A DNA stretch of 33,409 nucleotides from Planctomycetaceae bacterium (GCA_021732415.1 JAKFVC010000213.1:1-33409); one strand, 5' to 3'. Counted from the stretch's first letter, positions 9,206-17,461 are shown. Numbers and translations: made by a program. Notes: generated from the sequence alone by a model not told the origin.

Positions 9206-10237
9206 ATGATTTCCCGCCCTCAATTGATGCTGACCCTGGAATCGTCGTGCGACGAAACGGCCGCGGCGATTATCGACAGCGATCTCAACGTCCTGTCGAG
9301 CATCGTCGCCACTCAGGAAGAACTGCACGCCAAATTTGGAGGGGTCGTTCCCGAGATCGCGGCCCGAGCCCATCTCGAACGGGTGCTGCCGGTGATTGAT
9401 GAGGCCCTGCGTCAGGCGAACGTGACGCTGCAGGATTTATGCTCGATCGGCGTCGTGACGCAGCCGGGGCTGGTGGGGTCGCTGCTGGTGGGGTTCACCG
9501 CTGCCAAAACGCTGGCCATGGTGCTTGACCTGCCGCTGGTTTCGGTCAATCACATTGAAGCTCATATCTATGCCTGTCGGATGGCGGCCGGACGTGAAGT
9601 GTTTCCGGCGATCGGGCTGGTCGTCAGTGGGGGGCACACGAACCTCTATGATTGCCGGGCTCCTCTCGATTTCGAATTGCTCGGCGCGACAACCGACGAT
9701 GCCGCGGGTGAAGCGTTTGATAAGGTCGCCAGCATGCTGGGGTTGCCATATCCGGGTGGTCCTTCGATTCAGAAGATTGCTGAAGGAGGGAATCCCAAGG
9801 CATACGCTTTCCCACGGTCGTTCGCGCATGAATCGCGACTGGAATTCAGTTTCAGCGGCCTGAAGACGGCTGTCTTGTATCAGATCCAGGGACAGCCTCC
9901 GCATCGGCGTGATCCGGCGACTGTGACGCCGCAAGTCATTGCCGATGTCGCCGCCAGTTTTCAGGAAGCGGTCGTGGATGTGTTGATTCTGAAGTGCCGG
10001 CAGGCCTTGCAGCAGCGGGGGCGCAAAACGCTGTGCGTGGGGGGCGGGGTGGCCGCTAATAGCCGCTTTCGAGCCGAATTGCAGAAGTTGGCAGCGCGAG
10101 AACGGGTGGAGGTACTTACCCCGCCGCTCAGTCTGTGTACCGATAATGCCGCGATGGCCGCGATTGGTTGGGAGGCCCTCAAACTTGGCCGGACCATCAC
10201 GCTTGATTCAGACGTCGTCCCCGGCCTGGTCCGCTGA
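9206..10237 (+). CDS. tsaD: tRNA N6-adenosine threonylcarbamoyltransferase
   Basis: This 343-residue enzyme (Kae1/TsaD/Qri7 family, ASKHA fold) moves the threonylcarbamoyl group to A37 of ANN-decoding tRNAs in the cytoplasm, together with TsaB and TsaE in bacteria. Visible elements are LESSCDETAAAI (11-22), the metal-binding HIEAH (116-120), VVSGGHTNLY (139-148), DDAAGEAFDKVASMLGL (164-180), the late GGGVAAN and DNAAMAAIG. Length is normal. Start ATG at 9206 lacks a strong ribosome binding site; an in-frame ATG at 9227 (MLTLESS) is a possible alternative. No tsaB or tsaE gene is seen nearby. Confidence 0.96.
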   Translation: MISRPQLMLTLESSCDETAAAIIDSDLNVLSSIVATQEELHAKFGGVVPEIAARAHLERVLPVIDEALRQANVTLQDLCSIGVVTQPGLVGSLLVGFTAAKTLAMVLDLPLVSVNHIEAHIYACRMAAGREVFPAIGLVVSGGHTNLYDCRAPLDFELLGATTDDAAGEAFDKVASMLGLPYPGGPSIQKIAEGGNPKAYAFPRSFAHESRLEFSFSGLKTAVLYQIQGQPPHRRDPATVTPQVIADVAASFQEAVVDVLILKCRQALQQRGRKTLCVGGGVAANSRFRAELQKLAARERVEVLTPPLSLCTDNAAMAAIGWEALKLGRTITLDSDVVPGLVR

Positions 10238-10492
10238 AATCGGTTCCGTTCTCCAAGCCCAATTGTCTTGATTGCCGGTTTTGCGGAAGCCGTATGCCAG
10301 AATTCCCTCGGAATTCAAAAGGAACCGAAACGCTTTCAGAAAAGTGAACCTCACACCCGAACGTAACCGATCTGACGGAAATGAGTTGACACATTTCTGG
10401 CGTGAGCTAGTATGGAGGTCAAACCGGGCCGGGAGTCCACGGTGCTGTGCCCCTCAATTCCGACCTCTAGCCTCCCCGGTGCAGGGCCAATT

Positions 10493-10861
10493 ATGATTGC
10501 CGCAACAGCTCCACAAGTCGCAGTGCAGGATGGTGTGACGGTTGTTTCTTTGGTCGGGGCTGAGTACGAAAACCTCGACGAGAGACTACTCGAAGGGATT
10601 CGGACCGCGCTTCTCGACATTGCCCAATCCACCAACCCGCCGCTCATGGTTTTGGACTTGTCGCATACCAAGTTTTTTGGCTCAGCCTTCATCGAAATTT
10701 TATTTCGAGTTGCCAACCGCATGAAGAACCGAGGCGGAAAGTTCGCGCTCAGTGGCCTGACCAAGTATTGCGCGGAAGTGATTCACATCACCCACTTGGA
10801 CTCGCTGTGGCCCGTCATGCCGGAAGCGTCGGCAGCGGTGGCGAAGCTGAATCAACCGTAG
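10493..10861 (+). CDS. STAS domain protein (anti-sigma antagonist-like)
   Basis: This 122-residue single-domain protein fits the STAS fold: a first strand VTVVSLVGAEY, then LLDIAQSTNPPLMVLDLSHTKFFGSAFIEILFRV, then RGGKFALSGLTKYCAEVIHITHLDSLWPV. STAS proteins bind partner-switching kinases or sense ligands. The canonical DSSG phosphorylation site reads GSAF here, so the usual phospho-switch may be altered or lost. The start at 10493 (MIAATAP) has AGGG 6 bases upstream; the longer frame from 10412 adds a Pro/Ser segment that looks non-coding. No kinase or sigma factor gene is adjacent. Confidence 0.82.
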   Translation: MIAATAPQVAVQDGVTVVSLVGAEYENLDERLLEGIRTALLDIAQSTNPPLMVLDLSHTKFFGSAFIEILFRVANRMKNRGGKFALSGLTKYCAEVIHITHLDSLWPVMPEASAAVAKLNQP

Positions 10862-10895
10862 GATTGGCATCCTGCCTGTGCGGTAGTTATCGCCC

Positions 10896-10943
10896 CCGTG
10901 GCAGACGCTGCTAGCGTCTGCGCTGCGTCGCTGAAAGCCACGG
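10896..10943. repeat. Two-tier palindrome with GACGCT core
   Basis: A perfect 9-bp stem GCAGACGCT-gct-AGCGTCTGC (10901-10921) is enclosed by CCGTGGC (10896-10902) and GCCACGG (10937-10943). The core recurs at 13786-13802 with an A-T to G-C pair change. Confidence 0.75.
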
Positions 10944-11017
10944 CAACGGTATGATGCTCGCTCTAACCAAGGAATCATTTACCGCACGGAATACGGACAG
11001 TCGATTTCGTACGAGTT

Positions 11018-11110
11018 TTTAGCCACAGAAGGACACAGAAGAAGCACAGAATCAGGAGACGAATTCAATTCCTAATTTCTGTGTTTCTTCTGTGTCCTTC
11101 TGTGGCTAAA
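11018..11110. repeat. Long inverted repeat with CCACAGAAGGACACAGAAG arms
   Basis: The left arm (11018-11051) and right arm (11077-11110) pair over about 33 bases with a single G-T type mismatch. The loop of about 25 bases includes GAATTC. It is part of the 402-base gap between the STAS gene and the small acidic protein gene. Confidence 0.88.
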
Positions 11111-11218
11111 TTCCCTCTTCTAAATCTCCGCGTCTCTGTGGTGAGATCTTTCGGCGGATGACTCGCCAGACACCGCCAATGGTCGGGTTCGTTCGGGAAA
11201 GCAGGGGCGAAATCAGAA

Positions 11219-11249
11219 CCCGGGGGCTAGCGCCCTCCGGCTAATGAAT
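11219..11249. repeat. Half copy of the GGGGGCTAGCGCCCTCCGGCT family
   Basis: Read on the minus strand this matches the left arm at 25941-25969 (ATCAGCCG, AGGGCGCTAGCCCCCGG) almost base for base, including the preceding ATTC. No partner arm is present nearby. The core GGGCGCTAGC is itself nearly palindromic. Confidence 0.7.
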
Positions 11250-11263
11250 GACAGGCTGGATGC

Positions 11264-11476
11264 CTATCCTACTTCAGCGGGCAAGCAGGATGCATCGAAC
11301 TCCGCGTCTGCGGCCAGCATCTCGTAGAACTCTGCATCTGTCACGGGACGATATTCATCGTCGGCATCGACCTGAAACAATCCCAGTTCGCCATCGGTAT
11401 CCAGTAGGGTCAGCGTCCGATTGCCAATCCGGATCGTATCGCCGACTTCCAAGACCAACTCGCTATAGGATTGCAC
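11264..11476 (-). CDS. Small acidic hypothetical protein
   Basis: This protein of about 70 residues is not recognised with certainty. It reads SYSELVLEVGDTIRIGNR, a strand-rich part, then an acidic tail with EFYEML. The open frame extends to an ATG at 11515, but GAGGAG at 11485-11490 (minus strand) points to a TTG at 11479 or GTG at 11476 as the true start, 5 or 8 bases downstream. With that start, the opening LVQSYSE...VGDTIRI recalls CsrA (LVLSRK.GE...GD.I.I), while VGDTIRIG also recalls an FHA strand. Neither is certain. The acidic composition would be unusual for an RNA-binding CsrA. Confidence 0.6.
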   Translation of the reverse strand: MQSYSELVLEVGDTIRIGNRTLTLLDTDGELGLFQVDADDEYRPVTDAEFYEMLAADAEFDASCLPAEVG

Positions 11477-11515
11477 CAAGACGTCTCCTCGTTCTTTTTC
11501 GCTACCGGGACTCAA

Positions 11516-12329
11516 CGCAGAATCGCCGAAGGGTCGCGACTATAGCAACGACCTTGCCCACTGGCAAATCACTTTGCGCCCGAAATTGATGACGCGGGGG
11601 AGTTGAGACAATCAAGTTGTCGCGGTCAATGAAACAGAAGAACTTGCTTGATTTCTGCGAGCTTTAGATGAAGGGGTTTTCGTGTAGATCGGCCAACTTG
11701 TCAACCCTGATTCTCGGGTCTCGGCGCCGTTTTTATAAATCAGTTCCCGACGCTGGTGACGCAACTCGCGATCGTGCCTTAGACTGCAGCCTTGGATGGC
11801 ACGAAAAAATTCGGGCGAGTAACATCGCTCGTTCAAACAAGACTCGCAGGTGTGTCGAAACGCTGAGGATATTGGGACATCTGGTCGCAGGGGCTCGATA
11901 TGGCAACAAGACTCAGAGGGAGAGAGGGGAACACAGACAGCGACCGTTGCCGCCTCCTCCTGAGTTGGCATGGTGAGGTTGACTCGCATTGAGTACAACA
12001 CATGCCCCACGGAGAGTCAGAGGGTCGCGCAGCGTCAAGCGGAGTGTGATCATAATAATACTAATAAACTCTAACAAAACCTCTGCGTCAGTTCAGAACC
12101 GCTTGAAAGATTGCGGTTCTGAACTTCCCACAACCGGTTTTGTTAGGGGTTCTAATACAACTGCATCAATCGATCAAGATTTCAACCTTCATAAGATCAT
12201 GTTGACCGGCCACGAATCGCGAATCGTCTTCAATGAGATGAGGCAGAGAATCAAGCCGTCTCGTGAGGTCGTCGCGGCGGTCCCCCGGCAGTGACTGTCA
12301 AACCACATTTCCACAGGAGTTCCGGTTGC
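11516..12329. other. Intergenic space without a supported gene
   Basis: Reading frames on both strands between 11612 and 12010 have no motif, no ribosome binding site and unnatural composition (Arg/Ser-rich). The only clear structure is the nested palindrome at 12071-12145. The promoter of manA should lie here but was not assigned. Confidence 0.5.
12071..12145. repeat. Nested palindrome upstream of manA
   Basis: An inner perfect 13-bp stem (AGTTCAGAACCGC 12090-12102 with GCGGTTCTGAACT 12113-12125, 10-base loop) is enclosed by a perfect 11-bp pair (CTAACAAAACC 12071-12081 with GGTTTTGTTAG 12135-12145). The surrounding DNA is AT-rich. It ends 184 bases before the manA start. Confidence 0.85.
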
Positions 12330-13316
12330 ATGTTGCCCCCGTTGCGTTTCGTTCCCCTGATTAAACGTCTGCGCTGGGGTGGAACCAGATTGGGGCACAG
12401 CCTCGGTAAGCCGATTGGTACGGCGACTGATGCTGCAGAAAGCTGGGAAGTTGCGGATCATGGCACAGATCAGAGCGTCGTAGTTTCAGGACCATTTGCA
12501 GGGTGGACACTTGCTCAAATCATGAGCCAGCATCCCACGGAACTGCTCGGAAAGCATTCAACGCAAACGACGTTCCCGTTGCTCGTGAAGTTTCTCGACG
12601 CACATGACCGGTTGTCGTTGCAAGTTCATCCCAACGACCAGCAGGCTCGCCGATATACCCGCACCGAGCACGGTAAGACCGAAGCCTGGCTGATCTTAGA
12701 AGCGTTGCCCGGGAGTCTCATTTATGCGGGATTGAAAGCTGGCACCAGTTTGTCGGACCTGCAGCGAGCCGTGCAGGCAGGCAGGCTGCTGGATTTCGTG
12801 CATGTTTTCGAGGCACATCCTGGCGATAGTTATCTGATTCCAGCAGGAACGGTGCATGCTGTCGGGGAAGGGGTGCTGTTGGCCGAGATCCAGCAAACCA
12901 GCGATATCACCTTCCGCCTCTATGATTGGGATCGCGCGGGGACGGACGGACTCCCGCGTCAACTCCACGTACGAGAAGCGCTGGAGTGCGTCGATTTCAC
13001 ACGCGGGCCCATCCTGCCTTTGCGACCGCGGCCGATTTCGGGGATCTCGTCGAATCGCGTGGAAGAGATCGTCGCTGGCGAACACTTCGTCATCCGGCGT
13101 CATCAAGGCCATCAGCCCTGGGATGTCGAGGCACGCGATCGGTTTCGAATCTATGTGGTACTGGAGGGGCAGGTCGATCTGATCACACCCGCCGGCACTG
13201 AATCGCTGGTGCGGGGTGAGACCGTTTTAATTCCGGCTGATTCCGACAAGTGCCGGATGAGTCCGCAGGGGGAGGCGACCTTGTTGGAGACGTTTGTGCC
13301 GCAAGCAGCCGTTTAG
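12330..13316 (+). CDS. manA: Mannose-6-phosphate isomerase, class I
   Basis: This 328-residue enzyme interconverts mannose 6-phosphate and fructose 6-phosphate in the cytoplasm and feeds GDP-mannose and surface polysaccharide synthesis. The zinc-site region is clear: FPLLVKFLDAHDRLSLQVHPND (82-103) with Q98 and H100, E118 in GKTEAW, and the third-site histidine in IPAGTVHAVGEG. Length matches the short bacterial ManA type. The start at 12330 (MLPPLRFVPL) has AGGAG 11 bases upstream; the longer frame from 12291 adds residues not seen in the family. No other sugar gene is adjacent. Confidence 0.94.
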   Translation: MLPPLRFVPLIKRLRWGGTRLGHSLGKPIGTATDAAESWEVADHGTDQSVVVSGPFAGWTLAQIMSQHPTELLGKHSTQTTFPLLVKFLDAHDRLSLQVHPNDQQARRYTRTEHGKTEAWLILEALPGSLIYAGLKAGTSLSDLQRAVQAGRLLDFVHVFEAHPGDSYLIPAGTVHAVGEGVLLAEIQQTSDITFRLYDWDRAGTDGLPRQLHVREALECVDFTRGPILPLRPRPISGISSNRVEEIVAGEHFVIRRHQGHQPWDVEARDRFRIYVVLEGQVDLITPAGTESLVRGETVLIPADSDKCRMSPQGEATLLETFVPQAAV

Positions 13317-13335
13317 GACGGCGGCGGGCATCGTG

Positions 13336-13357
13336 GGACGGGTCTCCAGGCCCGTCC
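13336..13357. repeat. Short palindrome GGACGGG-tctccagg-CCCGTCC
   Basis: A perfect 7-bp stem lies 19 bases after the manA stop. The same GGGTCTCCAGGCCCGTC core occurs at 25704 onward and, inverted, near 26160, where it forms the ends of a much larger palindrome. Without a T-run it is not a convincing terminator. Confidence 0.65.
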
Positions 13358-13426
13358 GTCCCCTGTGGCCATTGGTGTCTGCACAACTCTGTTTTTTACA
13401 AACTGCTGAATGAAAGAAGGAAACTG

Positions 13427-13610
13427 CTCCCCTCGCCTCGGTACTCCGGGGAGAGGGGCTGGGGGTGAGGGTGAGGGGCACGGTCAACCAGAGACGTGGA
13501 GTCCAGGACGTCTCTGGAAAATGAACTACCTTGGAACAGACAATCGAACGACGCTTGGAGTGCCCCTCACCCCCGACCCCTCTCCCGGGAGTACCAGGGC
13601 GAGGGGAGCG
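13427..13610. repeat. Large inverted repeat of the CCCTCACCCC family
   Basis: The left arm (13427-13482: CTCCCCTCGCC, GTACTCCGGGGAGAGGGG, GGGGGTGAGG) pairs with the right arm (13561-13610: CCCCTCACCCCC, CCCCTCTCCCGGGAGTAC, GGGCGAGGGGAG). A perfect 10-bp hairpin CCAGAGACGT/ACGTCTCTGG (13488-13517) sits inside. The arm at 1-58 belongs to the same family. The 515-base gap between manA and the GAF-like gene is filled mostly by such elements. Confidence 0.88.
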
Positions 13611-13785
13611 AAAGTCTATCATATTTCCGGTGATTTCCGCGGCTTCGTCACTTGTGTCGACACCAGTGCCCCGTGGTCGAACCTGCCAGCGTTGGCGAAT
13701 CAAGCTTGTGCCTGCCAATGTTCTGGGATCAAGTGCTATGAAATCTTGTGGCCACGTCGTCCAATAGCTCGACCGGGTGAGACAC

Positions 13786-13802
13786 GGACGCTAGCAGCGT
13801 CC
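13786..13802. repeat. Short palindrome GGACGCT-agc-AGCGTCC
   Basis: A perfect 7-bp stem shares its core with the element at 10901-10921 but carries G-C where that copy carries A-T. It lies 30 bases beyond the 3' end of the minus-strand GAF-like gene. Confidence 0.65.
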
Positions 13803-13831
13803 GCCACGGGTGGTTTCTGGTGTCCCTCCAT

Positions 13832-14317
13832 TCAAGCTATATCCGCAGCCAAACGATCGGCCAACCGTGTGGTCAAGATCCATGCCGCATGATCGGGGCC
13901 GAAGGGATAGGCTGTCGATAATGCCAGCACACCTCTGACGCGGCCGTTGCGGATGATCGGTACCGCCAGGGATTGCACCGAGGCAAATCGTTCGAGCCAA
14001 CTGGCGGAGCCGGCCAGCGTCCCTCCTGAAGCGGCCAATAATGCCACTGTCGGTTGCTGGCTGATGGCCGCTTTGACGATCCCCAAGCCCGTCTGCTGGA
14101 GACTCACGACTCGGGTCGCCGCTGCGAAGCCCTCGACGACGTCGGCGGGCATGGTGGGATGGCCTCGAAAGCCGATGACTTGCAGCTCGTCGTCAACCTG
14201 GCGCCATAAGCCGACCGCGCGCGAATTCGTGGCTGTCAGGTAGTCATCCAACGCCGCGTCGGCGGAACTGCCCGACCGCAGGCATTTCGAGAACGATTCG
14301 GCCAGCCGTTCCAGCAT
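13832..14317 (-). CDS. GAF-domain-like protein
   Basis: This 161-residue protein looks like a single GAF domain: the N-terminal helix, then RAVGLWRQVDDELQVIGFRGHP (strand pair at about 33-54), the FASVQSLAVPIIRNGRVRGVLALSTAYPFG block (110-139), and a final helix ending LADRLAADIA. The LAVPI...G.V.GVLAL pattern is the most diagnostic part. GAF domains bind small ligands or make dimers; no effector domain is attached and the ligand is unknown. No strong ribosome binding site precedes the ATG. It is divergent from the beta-helix gene at 14534. Confidence 0.78.
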   Translation of the reverse strand: MLERLAESFSKCLRSGSSADAALDDYLTATNSRAVGLWRQVDDELQVIGFRGHPTMPADVVEGFAAATRVVSLQQTGLGIVKAAISQQPTVALLAASGGTLAGSASWLERFASVQSLAVPIIRNGRVRGVLALSTAYPFGPDHAAWILTTRLADRLAADIA

Positions 14318-14380
14318 GATACAGGGTTTTTTATTTGCGGTGGTGTGGAGTGTCGTCGCGGACGTCGCCGGACTTCAGGC

Positions 14381-14400
14381 CAGAACTCTTGCGAGTTCTG
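14381..14400. repeat. Perfect hairpin CAGAACTC-ttgc-GAGTTCTG
   Basis: An 8-bp perfect stem sits in the 216-base space between the GAF-like gene and the beta-helix gene, about 134 bases before the latter's start. The same kind of AACTCTTGCGAGTT core resembles the arms at 18921-18992. Confidence 0.6.
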
Positions 14401-14533
14401 CTACATGCATCTTACCAATCCCGCGACGTGACAACCTCTCGCCACCGTCGTCCGTGGTTGCGATCACCTGACATCAACGGATACGATTGGATCACTTGGA
14501 TGTCGGTTCGAATCATTCTGCAGGAGCATCAGC

Positions 14534-15898
14534 ATGTCCCATTCAAATCGGACTGGTCATTCGCGTCGTACGTTTCTGCAAGGATTTTCTGCGGCCGCAT
14601 GCTCGTCCCTGCTGTATGGCAACATCTCTCGCGCTGATGAGCCGCAGCTGCGGGCGACCTCGCCACGCGCCACTTCGGGCGACGAAATCGAACCCGACTG
14701 GAAAGAACGTCTGACCGTCACGGTGGGACAGGACAGTAAGGCAGCCGATCTGGTTGGCAACTCGGAGAAGGTCCTGCAGGCGGCCGTGGATTATGTGTCT
14801 CGCTTTGGGGGTGGGACGGTCCAGATCCTGCCGGGAACCTACAAGTTGCGGAACGCCGTCTACCTGGCCAGCAACATCAGGATTCTCGGTAGCGGTGCGG
14901 AGTCGATTCTGATCAAAGAGCCGTCCATCAAGGTCAAGCTGGCCGCCGATTCCGACTGGTACGATCAGGAGATCACTCTGGAAGATGCCCAGGGATTTCA
15001 AGTGGGCGACGGCGTCTGCCTGCGGACCAAGAACCCGCACAACGGCGGGCAAACTGTGCTCAAGCGGACGCTCATTGCGCGTTCCGGGAACCGTTTTAAG
15101 ATCGACAAGGCGTTGCGAGAGAACTTCTGGCAGGTGGGAGAATCGACGGCCGCGACCCTCTTTCCGATCTTCAGCGGCGAACTGATCAAAAACGTTGTGA
15201 TCGAGAACATCACATTGGATGGCAACAAGGCCAACAATCAGTTGCTCGACGGCAATCATGCGGGATGTGTCTTCCTGCAGGACTGCAATCGCGTCGTGAT
15301 GCGCAAGGTCGAGGCCCGCAACTATCACGGCGACGGTCTGAGCTGGCAGATTTGCCATGACTGCATCGTGGAAGACAGCCACAGTCACGACAACACGGGA
15401 CTCGGCCTGCATCCGGGGTCGGGGTCGCAACGCCCGATCATGCGCCGCAACAAGCTCGAGCGGAATGACATCGGGATCTTCTTCTGCTGGGGTGTAAAAA
15501 ACGGATTGGCCGAGGACAACATCATCGCGGACAACCGTGGCAGCGGTGTGTCGATTGGCCATCGTGACACGGATAATCTCGTCCGCAAGAACGAGATTCT
15601 GCGCAGTGGCAAGGCGGGCGTGCTGTTTCGTCCCGAGCGGGGTAAAGGGTTTGCCGGCGACCGGAATCGAATTGAATTCAACCGGATCGTCGACACGGGC
15701 GCCGCAGATGGAATCGGCGTCGATGTGCAAGGCTTCACAGACGCGATCCAGCTGAGCAGCAACCAGATTCAGGAGACTCGCGAACCGATGCAACGGATCG
15801 GCGTGCGGCTGGGAGAAAATACCGGCACCGTCAAGCTCGCAGAAAATAAAATCGAGGGCTTTTCGAAGGCCGTCACGGACCTGCGAAAGCCCATGTAA
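14534..15898 (+). CDS. Tat-exported right-handed beta-helix protein
   Basis: This 454-residue protein opens with a twin-arginine signal (SRRTFLQGFSAAACSS, arginines 11 and 12), so it is probably folded in the cytoplasm and exported by Tat. Residues of about 80-135 (KVLQAAVDYVSRFGGGTVQILPGTYKL...) are typical of the start of pectate-lyase-like beta-helices. From about 220 to 440 it carries PbH1-type coils with N-rich turns (VIENITLDGN, VVMRKVEARNYHGDG, IVEDSHSHDNTG, LAEDNIIADNRGSG). It may bind or cleave a polysaccharide; catalytic residues cannot be named. Start ATG has AGGAG 8 bases upstream. Confidence 0.9.
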   Translation: MSHSNRTGHSRRTFLQGFSAAACSSLLYGNISRADEPQLRATSPRATSGDEIEPDWKERLTVTVGQDSKAADLVGNSEKVLQAAVDYVSRFGGGTVQILPGTYKLRNAVYLASNIRILGSGAESILIKEPSIKVKLAADSDWYDQEITLEDAQGFQVGDGVCLRTKNPHNGGQTVLKRTLIARSGNRFKIDKALRENFWQVGESTAATLFPIFSGELIKNVVIENITLDGNKANNQLLDGNHAGCVFLQDCNRVVMRKVEARNYHGDGLSWQICHDCIVEDSHSHDNTGLGLHPGSGSQRPIMRRNKLERNDIGIFFCWGVKNGLAEDNIIADNRGSGVSIGHRDTDNLVRKNEILRSGKAGVLFRPERGKGFAGDRNRIEFNRIVDTGAADGIGVDVQGFTDAIQLSSNQIQETREPMQRIGVRLGENTGTVKLAENKIEGFSKAVTDLRKPM

Positions 15899-16166
15899 TC
15901 GGCATTTTCTCCAAGTATATTTGATAATCTTACAGCCGACCCGCGGCCCTTGATTTATTGCCTGAGAGCTAACAAATACCGAATCGCTATTTGTTTTTGA
16001 TGAAAAATACTTGCACGCGCGATTAATCTTCTGTTATATGTCGAGTTACTCATCTGATGCGCTCCCGCATGAGAGATGACGATCTGACCGACAAATTGTC
16101 TGAATCATATGGGCATTTCACCACTGCCCTTGACCTCATTTGCTGTTGATTGTCCTCGAAAATCGA
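15899..16166. other. AT-rich intergenic region before a DUF1559 gene
   Basis: No credible reading frame was found. The region is clearly more AT-rich than its surroundings. TTGCAC, 18 bases, TATATG at about 16012-16041 is a possible but weak promoter. ACAAATTGTCTGAA at 16091-16104 resembles the start of the leaders of the two DUF1559 genes further on. Confidence 0.4.
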
Positions 16167-16211
16167 GCCAAAGATTTCTTTGGCATTTGTGATCTATTTT
16201 TTCCAAGTTGA
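16167..16211 (+). promoter_or_regulatory. Leader hairpin and ARGTTGA box of the first DUF1559 gene
   Basis: GCCAAAGA-tt-TCTTTGGC (16167-16184) is a perfect 8-bp stem ending 53 bases before the ATG. AAGTTGA follows 20 bases later (16205-16211). The same arrangement, with different stem sequences, precedes the other two DUF1559 genes. Confidence 0.65.
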
Positions 16212-16237
16212 TTTTCCGAGTTTCTCAAGGAGTAATG

Positions 16238-17158
16238 ATGCGCATTCGTAAGGCATTTACGCTGATCGAGTTACTGGTCGTGATCGCAATTATTGCGGTC
16301 CTGATCGCGTTGCTGCTGCCCGCCGTCCAACAGGCCCGCGAAGCGGCCCGCCGCTCGCAGTGCAAGAACAACCTCAAACAGATTGGTTTGGCACTGCACA
16401 ATTACATCGACACGACAGGCGGGGTGATTCCACGCGGGGTCAATCACTTTTCTGGGCCCGCCTGCTGTTGCACGACCGACAACGGCGAGGTCGGCTACAC
16501 CATTCATACAATGTTGCTGCCGTATATGGATCAAGCACCTTTGTACAATTTGATTAACTTTGGAGTGACGTCAGGTAACGCGGCGAATGCCAGTATTGCA
16601 AAGGCCCGAATTCCCGGATTTATTTGCCCGAGTGCCATCTCGCCGCCGGTGCCGGCTTCTGGCGCACAGCCTCACAACTATCCCGCTGCTGGCACCAACC
16701 ATGGGTATGGCCTATGTGGTAAGCACGGTTCGGGCCCTACCAACGGCTTGTTTGCCTCACGGTGGGGTTTGATTGACCTGGGCCCCCCGGCGGTTGTGGC
16801 CGATCCCCAGATGAAGCTGTCGGCCATCACCGATGGAACGAGTAATACGATGGCGTTCTCTGAATTCGCGTACAACCGTCCCGGTGCCTTGCCGGCTACC
16901 CATCCTTATGGTGAGAGCTGGTTCCTGCCTTACTATGGCAGCACCGAGTTCTCCGTGATGTCAATCGCTACTCCCAATAGTCCAACGCCGACCTATTCAA
17001 CCACCTATAACTGGGGGACGGCTCGCAGCACCCATGTCGGGGGTGTGCATGCGGTGTTCGCTGATGGGGCCGTGCGTTTTATCAGCGAGAATATCAACGG
17101 AGGGACTTGGGTGGCGATTGGAACACCGAAGACCGGTGAGGTTGTCGGCGAATTGTAA
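16238..17158 (+). CDS. DUF1559 prepilin-like protein 1
   Basis: This 306-residue protein has a type IV prepilin-like N-terminus: a short basic leader (MRIRKA), then [20 protein letters not shown], and [26 protein letters not shown], all hallmarks of the planctomycete DUF1559 family. The C-terminal [23 protein letters not shown] block is the family's second signature. It is probably cleaved by a prepilin peptidase after A6 and placed in the membrane or in a pseudopilus-like structure; function is unknown. Several ATG codons precede the motif; AAGGAG 5 bases upstream of 16238 decides the start. A pair with the small lipoprotein gene downstream is common in this phylum. Confidence 0.94.
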   Translation: MRIRKAFTLIELLVVIAIIAVLIALLLPAVQQAREAARRSQCKNNLKQIGLALHNYIDTTGGVIPRGVNHFSGPACCCTTDNGEVGYTIHTMLLPYMDQAPLYNLINFGVTSGNAANASIAKARIPGFICPSAISPPVPASGAQPHNYPAAGTNHGYGLCGKHGSGPTNGLFASRWGLIDLGPPAVVADPQMKLSAITDGTSNTMAFSEFAYNRPGALPATHPYGESWFLPYYGSTEFSVMSIATPNSPTPTYSTTYNWGTARSTHVGGVHAVFADGAVRFISENINGGTWVAIGTPKTGEVVGEL

Positions 17159-17210
17159 ATCTAACGCGGTTGGGCTGCACGGTGAAACATTTCTGTGCGG
17201 CGAAATCCTC

Positions 17211-17239
17211 GTAGCCGAAGTCGCCAGGACTTCGGCTAC
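17211..17239. repeat. Perfect 12-bp palindrome GTAGCCGAAGTC/GACTTCGGCTAC
   Basis: The stem has a 5-base loop (gccag) and lies 52 bases after the DUF1559 stop. No T-run follows, so it is classed as a repeat and not as a terminator. Confidence 0.75.
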
Positions 17240-17289
17240 GTCGTGAAAGATTGTGTCAAGAAGTCCGATCTAGATTGTGATTCGAGTCG

Positions 17290-17375
17290 ATGGGAGGGTG
17301 AGGCTCCTGCCGAACCGTAGGCGTCTATCGAACGTCGTCAAACAATGCGGTTCGGCGGGAGCCTCACCCTCCCAT
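17290..17375. repeat. Palindromic element B of the GGGAGGGTGAGG family
   Basis: Arms 17290-17317 and 17348-17375 pair over 28 bp with one G-T position. The left flank GTGATTCGAGTCG and the right flank GACGTCGAAA match those of copies C and D. It fills the 303-base gap between the DUF1559 gene and the lipoprotein gene together with the stem at 17211. Confidence 0.9.
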
Positions 17376-17461
17376 GACGTCGAAAGCTCTCACCCTTCGC
17401 ACTCAAGCCCCCACGCTTTATTGAATATTGTTCTATTGATTTGCTTATAACGAGGCCCTTG

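Noticed and set aside
11612-12010. Frames on both strands between the small acidic protein and manA
   Set aside because: Composition is unlike the neighbours and there is no motif or start signal.
14543-15793. Long minus-strand open frame opposite the beta-helix gene
   Set aside because: It lies wholly within a well-supported gene, has no family motif and no ribosome binding site; long antisense frames are common in such GC-rich genes.
16012-16041. TTGCAC-18-TATATG as the promoter of the first DUF1559 gene
   Set aside because: The -35 box matches at only three positions and the layout differs from the promoters of the other two DUF1559 genes.
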